A stretch of DNA of 38,443 bases from Candidatus Zipacnadia bacterium (lineage in GTDB: Bacteria > Armatimonadota > Zipacnadia > JALGUG01), in NCBI GenBank assembly GCA_029820995.1, contig JALGUG010000011.1, forward strand, positions 1 to 38,443, given 5' to 3'. Position 1 is the first letter of the stretch; every line of letters starts with the position of its first letter. The notes under the pieces are model-generated. The model ran no database searches. It was not told the origin of the DNA and saw only the letters and a program-made list of their open reading frames with translations. This document shows, in pieces, positions 24,232-32,166 of the stretch. Both the position numbers and the translations under genes were made by a program.

Positions 24232-24681
24232 ATGCCACGCAGCGATGAGCCGGATCTGCCGGTCTTTCGGCCGGGCGAGAAGGACCTGAAACAGGCGCTG
24301 GGCACGCTGGAGGCGCAGGTCATGGAAGTTGTGTGGGATGGGGACGACCTGAGTGTGGAGGAGGTGCGGGCCGAGTTGGCCGAGCGGAATAAGCAGGCTG
24401 CCTATACGACCATCATGACGACGCTGGACCGGCTGTACAAGAAAGGTTTTCTCAGCCGGCGTCGTGTTGGGAAGGCCTATCGGTATTCGGCAAAGGTGTC
24501 GCGCGGCGATCTGGGAAAGAACGTGGCGCGGAAGGTGCTGGACGGACTGCTGTCCAGCTTTGCGGAGCCGGCGATTGCTTACTTCGTGGAGGCGATAAGT
24601 CAGTCGGACCCGGAGAAGCTTGACGCTCTAGCGAAGAAGATCGCCGAACAAAAGAGCCGGAGGGATGGCGGTGGCGGTTAG
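24232..24681 (+). CDS. BlaI/MecI/CopY-family transcriptional repressor
   Basis: 149 residues from ATG 24232, chosen because AGGAGG (24218-24223) lies 8 bases before it; a GTG at 24223 falls inside that site. LGTLEAQVMEVVWDGDDLSVEEVRAELAERNKQAAYTTIMTTLDRLYKKGFLSRRRVGKAYRYSAKVSRGDLG is the winged-helix domain of the BlaI family, and the C-terminal half (LDGLLSSFAEPAIAYFVEAISQSDPEKLDALAKKIAEQ) is the dimerisation helix bundle. In known systems the repressor is cleaved when its membrane partner protease is activated. The M56 protease gene overlaps its end by 17 bases. It probably represses its own operon through the dyads upstream. Nothing shows a link to beta-lactam resistance. Confidence 0.9.
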   Translation: MPRSDEPDLPVFRPGEKDLKQALGTLEAQVMEVVWDGDDLSVEEVRAELAERNKQAAYTTIMTTLDRLYKKGFLSRRRVGKAYRYSAKVSRGDLGKNVARKVLDGLLSSFAEPAIAYFVEAISQSDPEKLDALAKKIAEQKSRRDGGGG

Positions 24682-25762
24682 CTCGGGGCTCGCGGCAGCA
24701 CTCATCTGGCTGGCCGCAGCGGCAGTCCTGAGTCTTCTCTCTTACCTCCCGATCAGCGCCCTCGCAGAGACAGCGGCCCCAGAGGCCTCTGGCAAGCGGG
24801 GGTGTTTCTGGTTGGCGGGTCTGCTTCTGCCGGTGGTTGGGGGAGCCGCCGTGGGAGTCTGGGCGGTGTCGTGGGCTACGCATCTGTCGCCGCTGGCGAG
24901 CCCCTGGTGGCACCAGAGCAAGCACGTTTGCTTCCGGCCTCTTCTGCAGGGCGCGGACGTGGAACTCCGGGCGCGTTTGGTCGCCGGGGCAGCGGGTCTG
25001 GTAATCCTGGCTGCGGTGGTTCGAACTGCGGGGGTTCTGGGCAGCACGCTGTCGGTACGCCGAAAATGCCTGCGGAGCGCTGGGCTGCCCTCCGAGAAGT
25101 TGCAGCGGGCTCTCGACCGCCTGCCGGAAGCTCTGCGGCCCTCGCCAGAGGCTGTGCACGAGCTGCGCCGGCCAGAGCGAAACTCCATGTGCCTGGGCTT
25201 GTGGCGGACCGACGTTGTTGTTACGAGCGGACTGGTCAAGTGTACGTCTGACGAGGAACTAGTGGCCGTGCTGGCGCACGAGATGATGCACGCCCGGCGA
25301 CGCGACAACCTCTGGGGGATTATAGCGACCTTGTGTGGAAGTGTGTTGATCTTCGTGCCCACGGCATTGCTGTTCTGGCGTCGGTGGCGGCGAGACGCTG
25401 AGCTGGCCTGCGACACGGCCGCGGTCGCGGCGGCGGGAGGACCGGCGCCGGTTCTTTCTGCCTTCATTAGGGTGCTGCCCGGAGGCGAAGGGTTGCAGAA
25501 TGCAGATGAAGTGACCCCGGCCGTGCTGACGGCGGCGGCGCAGCAGGAGGAGTTCGGCGCGGAACGGCTGATGAGCTTATACCTTCGAACCAAGGGGAGT
25601 CCGGAGACGTCCGAAGAGGAGCGAGCCCGGCCGACGGCGTTGCGTCTGGTAGGAGCGGGGGTGGTGGCGTTGGCGGTGGGTGGGCTTGTTCTGGTCGCGT
25701 GGAATGTGACTGCAACATCACTGAAGTGCCTGGCACAGTCATTGCTGAGCGCATTGGGGTAG
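24665..25762 (+). CDS. M56-family membrane metalloprotease (BlaR1/MecR1-type, no sensor domain)
   Basis: 365 residues, overlapping the repressor gene by 17 bases with a GGAGG just before the ATG. Membrane helices at about 6-34, 46-71, 104-127, 215-237 and 328-350. Between them VLAHEMMHARRRDNL gives the HExxH zinc site (His205, Glu206, His209), and RRDAELACDTAAV supplies the third ligand (Glu246) and the typical DxxAC pattern. This is the M56/BlaR1 protease core. After the last helix only about 15 residues remain, so the penicillin-binding sensor domain of BlaR1/MecR1 is absent, as in most M56 proteins outside Firmicutes. It should cleave or release the co-encoded BlaI-type repressor on an unknown signal. 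It sits in the inner membrane. Confidence 0.87.
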   Translation: MAVAVSSGLAAALIWLAAAAVLSLLSYLPISALAETAAPEASGKRGCFWLAGLLLPVVGGAAVGVWAVSWATHLSPLASPWWHQSKHVCFRPLLQGADVELRARLVAGAAGLVILAAVVRTAGVLGSTLSVRRKCLRSAGLPSEKLQRALDRLPEALRPSPEAVHELRRPERNSMCLGLWRTDVVVTSGLVKCTSDEELVAVLAHEMMHARRRDNLWGIIATLCGSVLIFVPTALLFWRRWRRDAELACDTAAVAAAGGPAPVLSAFIRVLPGGEGLQNADEVTPAVLTAAAQQEEFGAERLMSLYLRTKGSPETSEEERARPTALRLVGAGVVALAVGGLVLVAWNVTATSLKCLAQSLLSALG

Positions 25763-25860
25763 TGAGCGCCCGGCGTAGGTGGGACGGCAGGAAGGAAGGA
25801 TGTGCGCGGGGAACAATGGGGGGCAGGGCGGATGAGCGACAGGAGGCGAGGAGGTAGGGC

Positions 25861-27453
25861 ATGAAATGCCCGAATTGTGGGGTGGAAGGCTCCGATGAAG
25901 CGTTAGTCTGCCGGAACTGCGGCCTGGAGTTCGACCGGCGAATCCCCGGAAGCCCGCAGGACGTGACGGGATTGGTGCGGCATGGTCTGGAGCTGATCCA
26001 GCAGGGGCAAGTCCAGCAGGCCGTGCAGGTGTTTCAGCAGGCTCACCAGACGGCACCGGCGGACTTCGACGCAGAGCACTATCTGGGAGCGGCCCTGGCC
26101 CAATTGGGCCACACGGCGCGGGCCCTCACGCACTTGCGTGGAGCCGTGCAGAAGAACCCCAATAGCGCGCCGGCCAGGTACAATCTCGGGTATGCCCTGG
26201 AGAGGGCCGGCCGTACCGACGAAGCGGTTCGTCAATATGAACAGGCGGCCGCGGTTGACCCGAATCACCAACAGGCGTTGGCCGCGCTGCAGCGGCTATC
26301 CGGCGCACGGGCGACAGCGGCCTCTGCTGTGGAGGCCACGCCGCTGGGGGGCGCGTCGGCCGGTGCGCCTCCGCGCGTTCCTGCGCCCGGGATGGGCGCG
26401 GCTGCCGCGACTCGTCCGAGCGAACCATCACGGCGAGCGGTCCCCCAGGACCAGGGAAAGCGTGACCCAGTGCTGGCTCCGGCCGTTGCGGCGCTGGTGG
26501 GGCTGGTCAGCAGCATTGTGTTGGCGCAATTGCTGTACTTGTTCATCAGTCCACAGGCGGTGCCGGAGGTCAGGGCCGAGTTCTTTCGCCGCTTTTTCGT
26601 CTGGACGCAACCGTTCCTGTTTCTGGTGGTCGGGCTGATCGCGGCGCGCCTGGACGAAGAGCGCTCCATGCTGTCCGCGCCCGTCGCGGCGCTTGTCACG
26701 GCAGTCCTGGCTGTCGTGGCGGCGCTGCTGCGCAAGATGATCACGATGGATCCTGTGCTGATCGTGGGCTTGCCGGCGGCGGGTGCGGTTCTGGGTGTGG
26801 GGGCCGGAGTGCTGGGCAAGTATCTGCCGCGAGCGGTGCCCATTGGCATCGGGGTCGTGGTGGGCCTGGGGTTGTTTGTGGCCGGGAAGAGATTCCTGAG
26901 GCAGTCCTGTGTGTATGGCTGGGCAGAACGGGAACAGATTAGCCGAGCTGCCGGGGTGACGACGGGGTGGGTGACGGTGCGCGTCCCGAACAGCATCATT
27001 GAACTGTGGACGACCGACGGCAAGAAGAAGCTGTACGCGACCGTGACCGACGAGAAGGGCAACTACGGCTTCCGCAACCTGCCGAAGGGCAAGTACTTGA
27101 TGCGCTACCGGCTGGAGGGCCAGCCGCAGGAGCAGCTTGCCAACCAGGAGCAGGAGGTGCTGGCCAGCGAGTCCATGACCCGAGGCGAGGGGGAGATCGT
27201 GGTCAGCTTGCCGACCGAGATCCGTGACATGGGCTCGATCTTCGACGAGGGTCCCGGCCCGGCCCGGAGCGGGCCGTTAGGAGGGACCGCGCCCGGCACG
27301 CCGATTGGCGGCATTGGCGTAGGGCCGATAACGCCGGTAACGCCGGGCGATTTGGGCGGAGGCGGTGGCGGCCCGGCGAGCGTGATGCTGGAGAAGGCGC
27401 GGAAGACCCGAGAGCGGGCTCAAGGGCGTCCAGGGCTGGGCGGCAGCCGGTGA
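25861..27453 (+). CDS. zinc-ribbon / TPR / multi-pass membrane protein with carboxypeptidase-regulatory-like domain
   Basis: 530 residues; GGAGG lies shortly before the ATG. Order of parts: an N-terminal zinc ribbon (Cys3, Cys6, Cys17, Cys20); TPR repeats at about 36-146 (GLELIQQGQVQQAVQVFQQAHQTAP, EHYLGAALAQLGHTARALTHLRGAVQKNP, ARYNLGYALERAGRTDEAVRQYEQAAAVDP); a Pro/Ala linker; five likely membrane helices at about 204-229, 247-262, 271-292, 297-318 and 325-343; then a beta-sandwich of the CarboxypepD-regulatory/CNA-B type (VRVPNSIIELWTTDGKKKLYATVTDEKGNYGFRNLPKGKYLMRYRLEG); then a Gly/Pro-rich tail with a charged end. The function is not known. It lies 98 bases after the M56 gene with no terminator between, and its stop codon is directly followed by the sortase-like gene, so it is probably a membrane partner of one or both. 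Confidence 0.75.
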   Translation: MKCPNCGVEGSDEALVCRNCGLEFDRRIPGSPQDVTGLVRHGLELIQQGQVQQAVQVFQQAHQTAPADFDAEHYLGAALAQLGHTARALTHLRGAVQKNPNSAPARYNLGYALERAGRTDEAVRQYEQAAAVDPNHQQALAALQRLSGARATAASAVEATPLGGASAGAPPRVPAPGMGAAAATRPSEPSRRAVPQDQGKRDPVLAPAVAALVGLVSSIVLAQLLYLFISPQAVPEVRAEFFRRFFVWTQPFLFLVVGLIAARLDEERSMLSAPVAALVTAVLAVVAALLRKMITMDPVLIVGLPAAGAVLGVGAGVLGKYLPRAVPIGIGVVVGLGLFVAGKRFLRQSCVYGWAEREQISRAAGVTTGWVTVRVPNSIIELWTTDGKKKLYATVTDEKGNYGFRNLPKGKYLMRYRLEGQPQEQLANQEQEVLASESMTRGEGEIVVSLPTEIRDMGSIFDEGPGPARSGPLGGTAPGTPIGGIGVGPITPVTPGDLGGGGGGPASVMLEKARKTRERAQGRPGLGGSR

Positions 27454-28602
27454 ATGACGATGGATAGGTTACGACAACTGGTGTCGTCCCTTGGGCGGGG
27501 GAAGTGGCCGCTGGTATGGCAGGGGCTGGGTGCTCTGCTGGTGGGCATTGGGCTGGGGGCGGTGGTGTTCCCGGTGATCGCAAACGTGTACACGGCGTGG
27601 CAGCAACGCGAGGCCCGGCAGGACCTGGGCCCGCGTGAGCCCCAGCCCGTCGTGCGTGATGCACCGACTGCTGAGCTACAGGCGCCGCAGGGCTTTGCGC
27701 CAGCCAGACTGGTGATTGAGTCGATCGGGCTGAACGTGGTGGTGAGGGAGTGGACGGGTCCTGCCGACCTGCGCCAAGGGCTGGCGCACGATAATCGTAC
27801 GGCGCTTCCGGGTCAACGGGGGAACTGCGTGATAGTGGGCTTTCGCAACGTGTACGGGTCACCGTTCCTGCGCCTCGATGAGGTGCGGAAGGGCGACGAG
27901 GTGCTGCTGAAGACCCCGAGTGAGGCGTACTGGTATGCCGTGGATGAGACGGGGGTCTGCGGGCCGGAGGGACTGGCTGCCGCGCTGAAGAGCGATAAGG
28001 AAGCGTTGACGCTGGTAACCTGCGATCCGCCTTCGCGAGGGGACAAGCGGCTCTATGTGAAAGCCGTCCGGAGCCCGAAGCCGACGGTGCAGCGCAGCGA
28101 ATTGGCGGCAAGGGAGCTGATTGCGCGAGTGCCGGAGTTCCAGGCTCCGCGGCATCCATTGGAGGAGTTGCACGGCAGAGAAGAGCAGGGGGCCGAACCG
28201 GCGACGGACGCCATCGCGCAGCTTGCGGAGGAGGCAGCGATCCTTGGCAGGGAACCGCCTGCGGTGAGCGAGATCCCGGCGGGAGAGACTCCGACGGCGC
28301 CCGCGGCCGAGCCAGCGGAGCCGCTCGAAGAGCGTGCAACGCGGGTCCGTCCCGGCACGGCGTCGAGAGCGTCGCGGACCGTTACGCCCCGGAGGCCTGC
28401 CGCGGAGCCATCAGAGGGTGAGCCAGCGGGTGCGCGGGAGCCACGCACGCCAGCAAGGCCTACGGTCTCGCCAGTGACGCCGGCGCAGCCAACTGCGCCG
28501 GCGCTGCCAGGGGTTAAGCTGGCGCTCCCACTCAAGCGGCCCCCGAAACAGGGGTTGGGCGTCGAGGAGGCGGAGCCGCCGGAGGCTGAAGGGTCTCCCT
28601 GA
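27454..28602 (+). CDS. sortase-like membrane protein with catalytic His replaced by Phe
   Basis: 382 residues, starting directly after the preceding stop codon (a second ATG is at 27460). One membrane helix at about 16-46 is followed by a class D/E-type sortase domain (about 80-210): ARLVIESIGLNVVV, GNCVIVGFRNVYGSPFLRLDEVRKGDEVLL, YWYAVDETGVCGPEGL, ALTLVTCDPP and DKRLYVKAVR. Cys190 (TLVTC) and Arg199 of the triad are present, but the His of the usual GHR-x-x-x-G-x-PF segment is Phe130 (codon TTT at 27841-27843). TLVTCHP is also TLVTCDP. Such a protein may be inactive as a transpeptidase, or use another base. A Pro/Ala/Glu-rich tail of about 170 residues follows. The domain faces outward. Partner gene: the TPR membrane protein just upstream. 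Confidence 0.8.
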   Translation: MTMDRLRQLVSSLGRGKWPLVWQGLGALLVGIGLGAVVFPVIANVYTAWQQREARQDLGPREPQPVVRDAPTAELQAPQGFAPARLVIESIGLNVVVREWTGPADLRQGLAHDNRTALPGQRGNCVIVGFRNVYGSPFLRLDEVRKGDEVLLKTPSEAYWYAVDETGVCGPEGLAAALKSDKEALTLVTCDPPSRGDKRLYVKAVRSPKPTVQRSELAARELIARVPEFQAPRHPLEELHGREEQGAEPATDAIAQLAEEAAILGREPPAVSEIPAGETPTAPAAEPAEPLEERATRVRPGTASRASRTVTPRRPAAEPSEGEPAGAREPRTPARPTVSPVTPAQPTAPALPGVKLALPLKRPPKQGLGVEEAEPPEAEGSP

Positions 28603-28620
28603 CGGCCCGGACAGCTTGGT

Positions 28621-29343
28621 TCAAGACCGCCGGCGGGGCTTCCGGGCGACAGTGAGCGCCTGGGGTTCAAGGAGCGTGTCCTGGGAGTCGGCCTGCATCA
28701 AGAAGTGCTCTTCCAGGGCCGTAAGGCCTTGCTGGAACTCCTGCTCCGACAGTTCGGCGAGGGTCTCGGGCTCGCGGCCGGCGATGCGGCGGAGGCGGTC
28801 CTCGGGCGTCTGTGCGACGCGGTGCTCGAGATGGTGCGTGCGCACGCGGCCGAATCCGGCCTGGCGCAGAAGCTCCCGCAGGTCTTCGATGTCGGGCGTC
28901 CGAGCCAAGTCTAGAGCCAGAGCACGGGGGAAGAAGGTGTACTCGAGCATGTGCTCCATCTGCGCGTGGGGCAGGTGACGGATCAGACACGTGCCGGCCG
29001 GGGCCAGGACGTGAAACCATCCGTCCGCGGCGGCAGCCAGGTCAGAGACGTGGCGCCACACGTGGGACAGGAACAGACAGTCGGTCGAATGAGGGCGTAC
29101 GCCAGTCAGGGCCGGGGGTACTGAGATAATCTGCAGCCCCTGGTTGACCGAGGGAGCGGTCTCGTTCTCAGACAGGTCCACGACGGTGACTTGATAGTCG
29201 CCTCTACGAAGCAGGGCTTCTGCGATCGCCATGCTGTCGGCACCCGCCAATAAGATCGCCGCACCGTCCGACAGGCGAGCAGCCTGGCAGATCCTTGCGG
29301 CCCACATATCAATAGTCTCGGAAGGCAGCGACGAACTGGCCAT
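28621..29343 (-). CDS. class I SAM-dependent methyltransferase-like protein
   Basis: 240 residues from ATG 29343, chosen because it lies 4 bases after the stop codon of the cyclase-family gene; an extended frame to 29403 would overlap it. The Rossmann core is visible: AAILLAGADSMAIAEALLRRGDYQVTVVDLSEN for the SAM loop and acidic strand end, CLFLSHVWRHVSDLAAAADGWFHVLAPAGTCLIRHL for motifs like the post-I and motif IV, then ALALDLARTPDIEDLRELLRQAGFGRVRTHHLEHRV. The usual GxGxG loop is reduced to AGADS, so SAM binding is likely but not certain. Substrate unknown. It is co-transcribed with the cyclase-family gene and convergent with the sortase-like gene, 18 bases away. Confidence 0.65.
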   Translation of the reverse strand: MASSSLPSETIDMWAARICQAARLSDGAAILLAGADSMAIAEALLRRGDYQVTVVDLSENETAPSVNQGLQIISVPPALTGVRPHSTDCLFLSHVWRHVSDLAAAADGWFHVLAPAGTCLIRHLPHAQMEHMLEYTFFPRALALDLARTPDIEDLRELLRQAGFGRVRTHHLEHRVAQTPEDRLRRIAGREPETLAELSEQEFQQGLTALEEHFLMQADSQDTLLEPQALTVARKPRRRS

Positions 29344-29347
29344 GGGA

Positions 29348-30019
29348 TCAAGTATCCCCCGCAATTGTGGTGTCGAATAGAACGGCGCGACAAGGGCTGG
29401 CACAGGCCCCCTCGATCTTGAGAGGGAAGGCGGCGAGCGTAAAGCGGCGTGGGGAGGCAGCCGGCAGGTTACAGACCGGGGCCAGGATCAGGGGCACGGC
29501 CTCCCAGAGCTCGGCCCACGGGAAGCAGGGGTTGTGCACACGATCGAACCGCGGGAAGTCGCTGCCCAATAGCGCGATGTCGTGAGCGAAGAGCCAGCGG
29601 GCAGCGTCGGGTGAGATGAACGGGCTGCCCTCGATGAAGTCGGGATCGCGCCAGTTGCGGTCCCATCCCGAGCGCAGCAGCACGGCATCGCCGGGGCGAA
29701 TCTCCGGCGACCGGCGTTCCAGGTCGGCCGCCTGCACCGGCTCCAGCCGCTGCTTGGGAGCTACATCCACGATGACCGCGGGGAGCCAAAAGCGCTCCGG
29801 AGGCAAATCGGCGACGGCTTCCGCGGACCGGTCCACATGGGCGCGGGTCTGGATGTAAGTGCCTGATTGCCCACTCAGCACGAAGCGCTGCAGATAGACG
29901 GGCTCCCGGTCCCGCAAGGCGGCCGGCTGGGGCAGATCGTCAATCTGGGCCCCCGGATATTCGGGGAAGTATTGCCACATTCCCGAGTAGATTGGGCCGG
30001 AGATGTCAATCAGTCGCAC
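29348..30019 (-). CDS. cyclase-family (PF04199, kynurenine formamidase-like) protein with altered metal motif
   Basis: 223 residues if it begins at the GTG at 30019, which gives the typical VRLIDISGPIYSG opening and has GAGGA upstream; a GTG at 30085 would add 22 residues. PEIRPGDAVLLRSGWDRNWRDPDFIEGSPFISPDAARWLFAHDIALLGSDFPRFD is the standard core of the cyclase/formamidase family. The metal-binding motif HxGTHxDxPxH is changed to QSGTYIQTRAH (Gln51, Tyr55, Gln57; His61 kept), so the usual two-metal hydrolase chemistry may be lost or changed. Function unknown. The methyltransferase-like gene follows 4 bases later on the same strand. Divergent from hemB. Confidence 0.78.
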   Translation of the reverse strand: MRLIDISGPIYSGMWQYFPEYPGAQIDDLPQPAALRDREPVYLQRFVLSGQSGTYIQTRAHVDRSAEAVADLPPERFWLPAVIVDVAPKQRLEPVQAADLERRSPEIRPGDAVLLRSGWDRNWRDPDFIEGSPFISPDAARWLFAHDIALLGSDFPRFDRVHNPCFPWAELWEAVPLILAPVCNLPAASPRRFTLAAFPLKIEGACASPCRAVLFDTTIAGDT

Positions 30020-30157
30020 TGGCTCGGCGTCCTCGGAAGCGTGGAAGGGTAACAGGAAAAGATTCGTCGTCAAGCTGGCGGGCACCTGCCCGCGGCTGTG
30101 GAGCCGCCATTTGGAGGCAGAGCTCGCCCGGGCTGCTGTCGAAGGGGAGGACCGAGA

Positions 30158-31138
30158 ATGGAAGTCCCGCGACCATATTACCGCCCGCGACGGTTGCGTG
30201 CCTCAACCTTGCTGCGGCGCATGGTCCGAGAGGCGACGCTATCGAAGGATGATCTGGTGTATCCGCTGTTCGTAGTGCCCGGCCAGGGCGTGCGGGCGGA
30301 GATCGAGTCCCTGCCGGGATGCTTTCACCTTTCGGTGGATGAACTGGTGCGCGAGGCCGAAAGTGTGGCGGAGTTGGGCATACCGGCGGTCTTGCTGTTC
30401 GGCCTGCCCGAGCGCAAAGATGAACGAGGCTCGGAGGCGTATGACCCCGAGGGCATCATTCAGCGAGCGGTGAGGGCGCTGAAGGCCGCCGAGGTGCCGG
30501 TGGTGGTGATCTGCGACGTGTGTCTGTGCGAGTACACCAGCCATGGACACTGCGGCGTGGTGGTGGAGGGGCAGGTGGACAACGATGCGACGCTGGAGCT
30601 CCTGGCTCGGATTGCGGTGACCGCCGCCGACGCAGGAGCGGATATGGTGGCGCCGTCGGACATGATGGACGGACGGGTGCGAGCGATTCGAGAGGCACTG
30701 GACGCCGGAGGACACCAGCAGGTGCCGATCATGAGCTATGCGGCGAAGTATGCGTCAGCGTTCTACGGCCCGTTCCGCGAAGCAGCTCAGTGCGCGCCGC
30801 AATTCGGGGACCGCGCCGGGTATCAGATGGACCCGCCGAACGTACGGGAGGCGGTGCGGGAGGTGTTGTTGGACCTGGACGAGGGTGCGGACATCGTGAT
30901 GGTCAAGCCGGCGCTGGCGTACATGGACGTGATTCGGGCCGTGCGAGAGGCGACTACCGCTCCGTTGGCCTGCTACAACGTCAGCGGCGAGTACGCGATG
31001 GTAAAGGCGGCCGCGGCGCGAGGCTGGCTGGACGAGCAGCGTGTTGCGATGGAGATCTTGACCGGGTTCAAGCGAGCCGGTGCGGACCTGATACTGACGT
31101 ACTTCGCCAAGGACGCGGTGCGATGGATGGGGGAGTAG
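30158..31138 (+). CDS. hemB: delta-aminolevulinic acid dehydratase (porphobilinogen synthase)
   Basis: 326 residues from ATG 30158, with GGGGAGG 7 bases before it; the frame is open further upstream but no site fits. It joins two 5-aminolevulinate molecules to porphobilinogen in the cytosol. Both Schiff-base lysines are present at the positions expected from E. coli HemB: Lys197 ([15 protein letters not shown]) and Lys250 ([12 protein letters not shown]). Cys122, Cys124 and Cys132 in [13 protein letters not shown] form the zinc site, so this is the zinc-dependent type. Length is normal. It is followed within 15 bases by ahbA and ahbB, forming a tetrapyrrole operon. Confidence 0.97.
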   Translation: MEVPRPYYRPRRLRASTLLRRMVREATLSKDDLVYPLFVVPGQGVRAEIESLPGCFHLSVDELVREAESVAELGIPAVLLFGLPERKDERGSEAYDPEGIIQRAVRALKAAEVPVVVICDVCLCEYTSHGHCGVVVEGQVDNDATLELLARIAVTAADAGADMVAPSDMMDGRVRAIREALDAGGHQQVPIMSYAAKYASAFYGPFREAAQCAPQFGDRAGYQMDPPNVREAVREVLLDLDEGADIVMVKPALAYMDVIRAVREATTAPLACYNVSGEYAMVKAAAARGWLDEQRVAMEILTGFKRAGADLILTYFAKDAVRWMGE

Positions 31139-31152
31139 GCGACGAGGCGGCC

Positions 31153-31635
31153 ATGGACGACATTGACCGGGCGCTGCTGGACCTTGTGCAGACCGAGCTC
31201 CCGCTGGCCCCGCGGCCCTTTGCACAAGTGGGGGAGAGACTGGGGCTGGCCGAGGCTGATGTTCTAGATCGGTTGCGGCGGCTGAAGCAGGCCGGCATTG
31301 TTCGTCGGGTCGGTGCCGTGGTATCGCCGCGCAAGATCGGCTGGGTCAGCACCTTGGTGGCCTGCCGGGTGGACCCGGAGCGTGTGGACCAGTTTGCTGC
31401 TGTGGTCAATCAGTATCCTGAGGTCACTCACAATTACGAGCGGGAGCACGGGTACAATGTGTGGTTCACGCTGATCGCACGGGACCGGAGGCGCGTGCAG
31501 GACATCCTGGCCGAATTGCGGGGCCGATTGGAGGTCAGGGCGCTGTACGAGGCTCCAGCCCAGCGGCGGTTCAAGATCCGCGCAGCCTTTGAGCTGGGGA
31601 CAGGGGACACAGATGAGCCCGCACATGGTGACTGA
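31153..31635 (+). CDS. ahbA: siroheme decarboxylase subunit AhbA-like (Lrp/AsnC-type fold)
   Basis: 160 residues from ATG 31153; an ATG at 31123 overlapping hemB is also in frame. MDDIDRALLDLVQTELPLAPRPFAQVGERLGLAEADVLDRLRRLKQAGIVRRVGAVVSPRKIGW is the N-terminal helix-turn-helix typical of these Lrp-like proteins. The C-terminal half holds the segment VTHNYEREHGYNVWFTLIARD with the conserved His-x-Tyr-Glu-Arg and Tyr-Asn-x-Trp pattern of siroheme decarboxylases (AhbA/B, NirD/L/G/H). The pair decarboxylates siroheme to didecarboxysiroheme in the siroheme-dependent heme route (or in heme d1 synthesis). Assignment as the first subunit rests on order and on HNYER; the partner is the next gene, which overlaps it by 23 bases. 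Confidence 0.85.
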   Translation: MDDIDRALLDLVQTELPLAPRPFAQVGERLGLAEADVLDRLRRLKQAGIVRRVGAVVSPRKIGWVSTLVACRVDPERVDQFAAVVNQYPEVTHNYEREHGYNVWFTLIARDRRRVQDILAELRGRLEVRALYEAPAQRRFKIRAAFELGTGDTDEPAHGD

Positions 31636-32089
31636 GGAGCAGCGGCAAGTGCTGCGAGCGTTGCAGAGCGACTTGTCCTGCGAGGCGCGGCCCTTTCGCG
31701 AGTTGGCGGGGAAGGTCGGGTTGACCGAGGCGCGGTTCCTGGAAGTAGCGCGGGAGCTGAAGCGGAGCGGGATTATCCGCCGCTTTGGTGCGCTGGTAGC
31801 GCCTGGGAGGGCCGGCCTGGCGGCGAACGCACTGGTCGTCTGGCGGGTGTCGGAGGGGGAGGTGGGGCGCGTTGGGAGGATCTTCAGCGGCTCTCGGCAC
31901 GTGAGCCATTGCTACGAGCGTCGGCCTCTGCCGGACTTTGAGTACAATGTGTACACGATGGTTCACGCAGGCGATGTACAGGAGCGCGATCGGATCGTGG
32001 CGGCCCTGTCGGAGGAGACAGGCTGCAGGGAGTACGTGGTGCTGGCCACAAAGAGGGAGCTGAAGCGGAGCGATCCCGCATACTGGTGA
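31613..32089 (+). CDS. ahbB: siroheme decarboxylase subunit AhbB-like (Lrp/AsnC-type fold)
   Basis: 158 residues from ATG 31613 (MSPHMVTEEQ), with a GGGGA site inside the end of ahbA; translation is likely coupled. LQSDLSCEARPFRELAGKVGLTEARFLEVARELKRSGIIRRFGALVAPGRAGLAANALVVWRV repeats the fold of its neighbour. VSHCYERRPLPDFEYNVYTMVHAGD shows the His-Cys-Tyr-Glu-Arg variant usual for the AhbB/NirD-type subunit. The two subunits form a heterodimer in the cytosol. Whether the end product is heme b or heme d1 depends on ahbC/ahbD or nir genes that are not in the window. A bidirectional hairpin follows. Confidence 0.85.
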   Translation: MSPHMVTEEQRQVLRALQSDLSCEARPFRELAGKVGLTEARFLEVARELKRSGIIRRFGALVAPGRAGLAANALVVWRVSEGEVGRVGRIFSGSRHVSHCYERRPLPDFEYNVYTMVHAGDVQERDRIVAALSEETGCREYVVLATKRELKRSDPAYW

Positions 32090-32115
32090 GGTGGAGGCGG
32101 GACGCTGAGACCACA

Positions 32116-32142
32116 AGCGGGCCGGCAAGGAGCGGGCCCGCT
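32116..32142. terminator. bidirectional hairpin between ahbB and the small membrane gene
   Basis: AGCGGGCC (32116-32123) pairs with GGCCCGCT (32135-32142) around an 11-base loop. It lies between two convergent genes, 26 bases after the ahbB stop codon and 24 bases from the end of the minus-strand gene. No long T-run on either side. Confidence 0.55.
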
Positions 32143-32166
32143 GACTGCTTGAGATTGACCCCGCGG

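Noticed and set aside
24232-25762. Beta-lactam resistance regulator blaI-blaR1
   Set aside because: The M56 protein has no penicillin-binding domain and no beta-lactamase gene is nearby, so a resistance role is not supported.
30520-31152. Upstream extension of the ahbA frame through hemB
   Set aside because: It runs out of frame through hemB, which is certain; the true ahbA start is at 31153 (or at most 31123).
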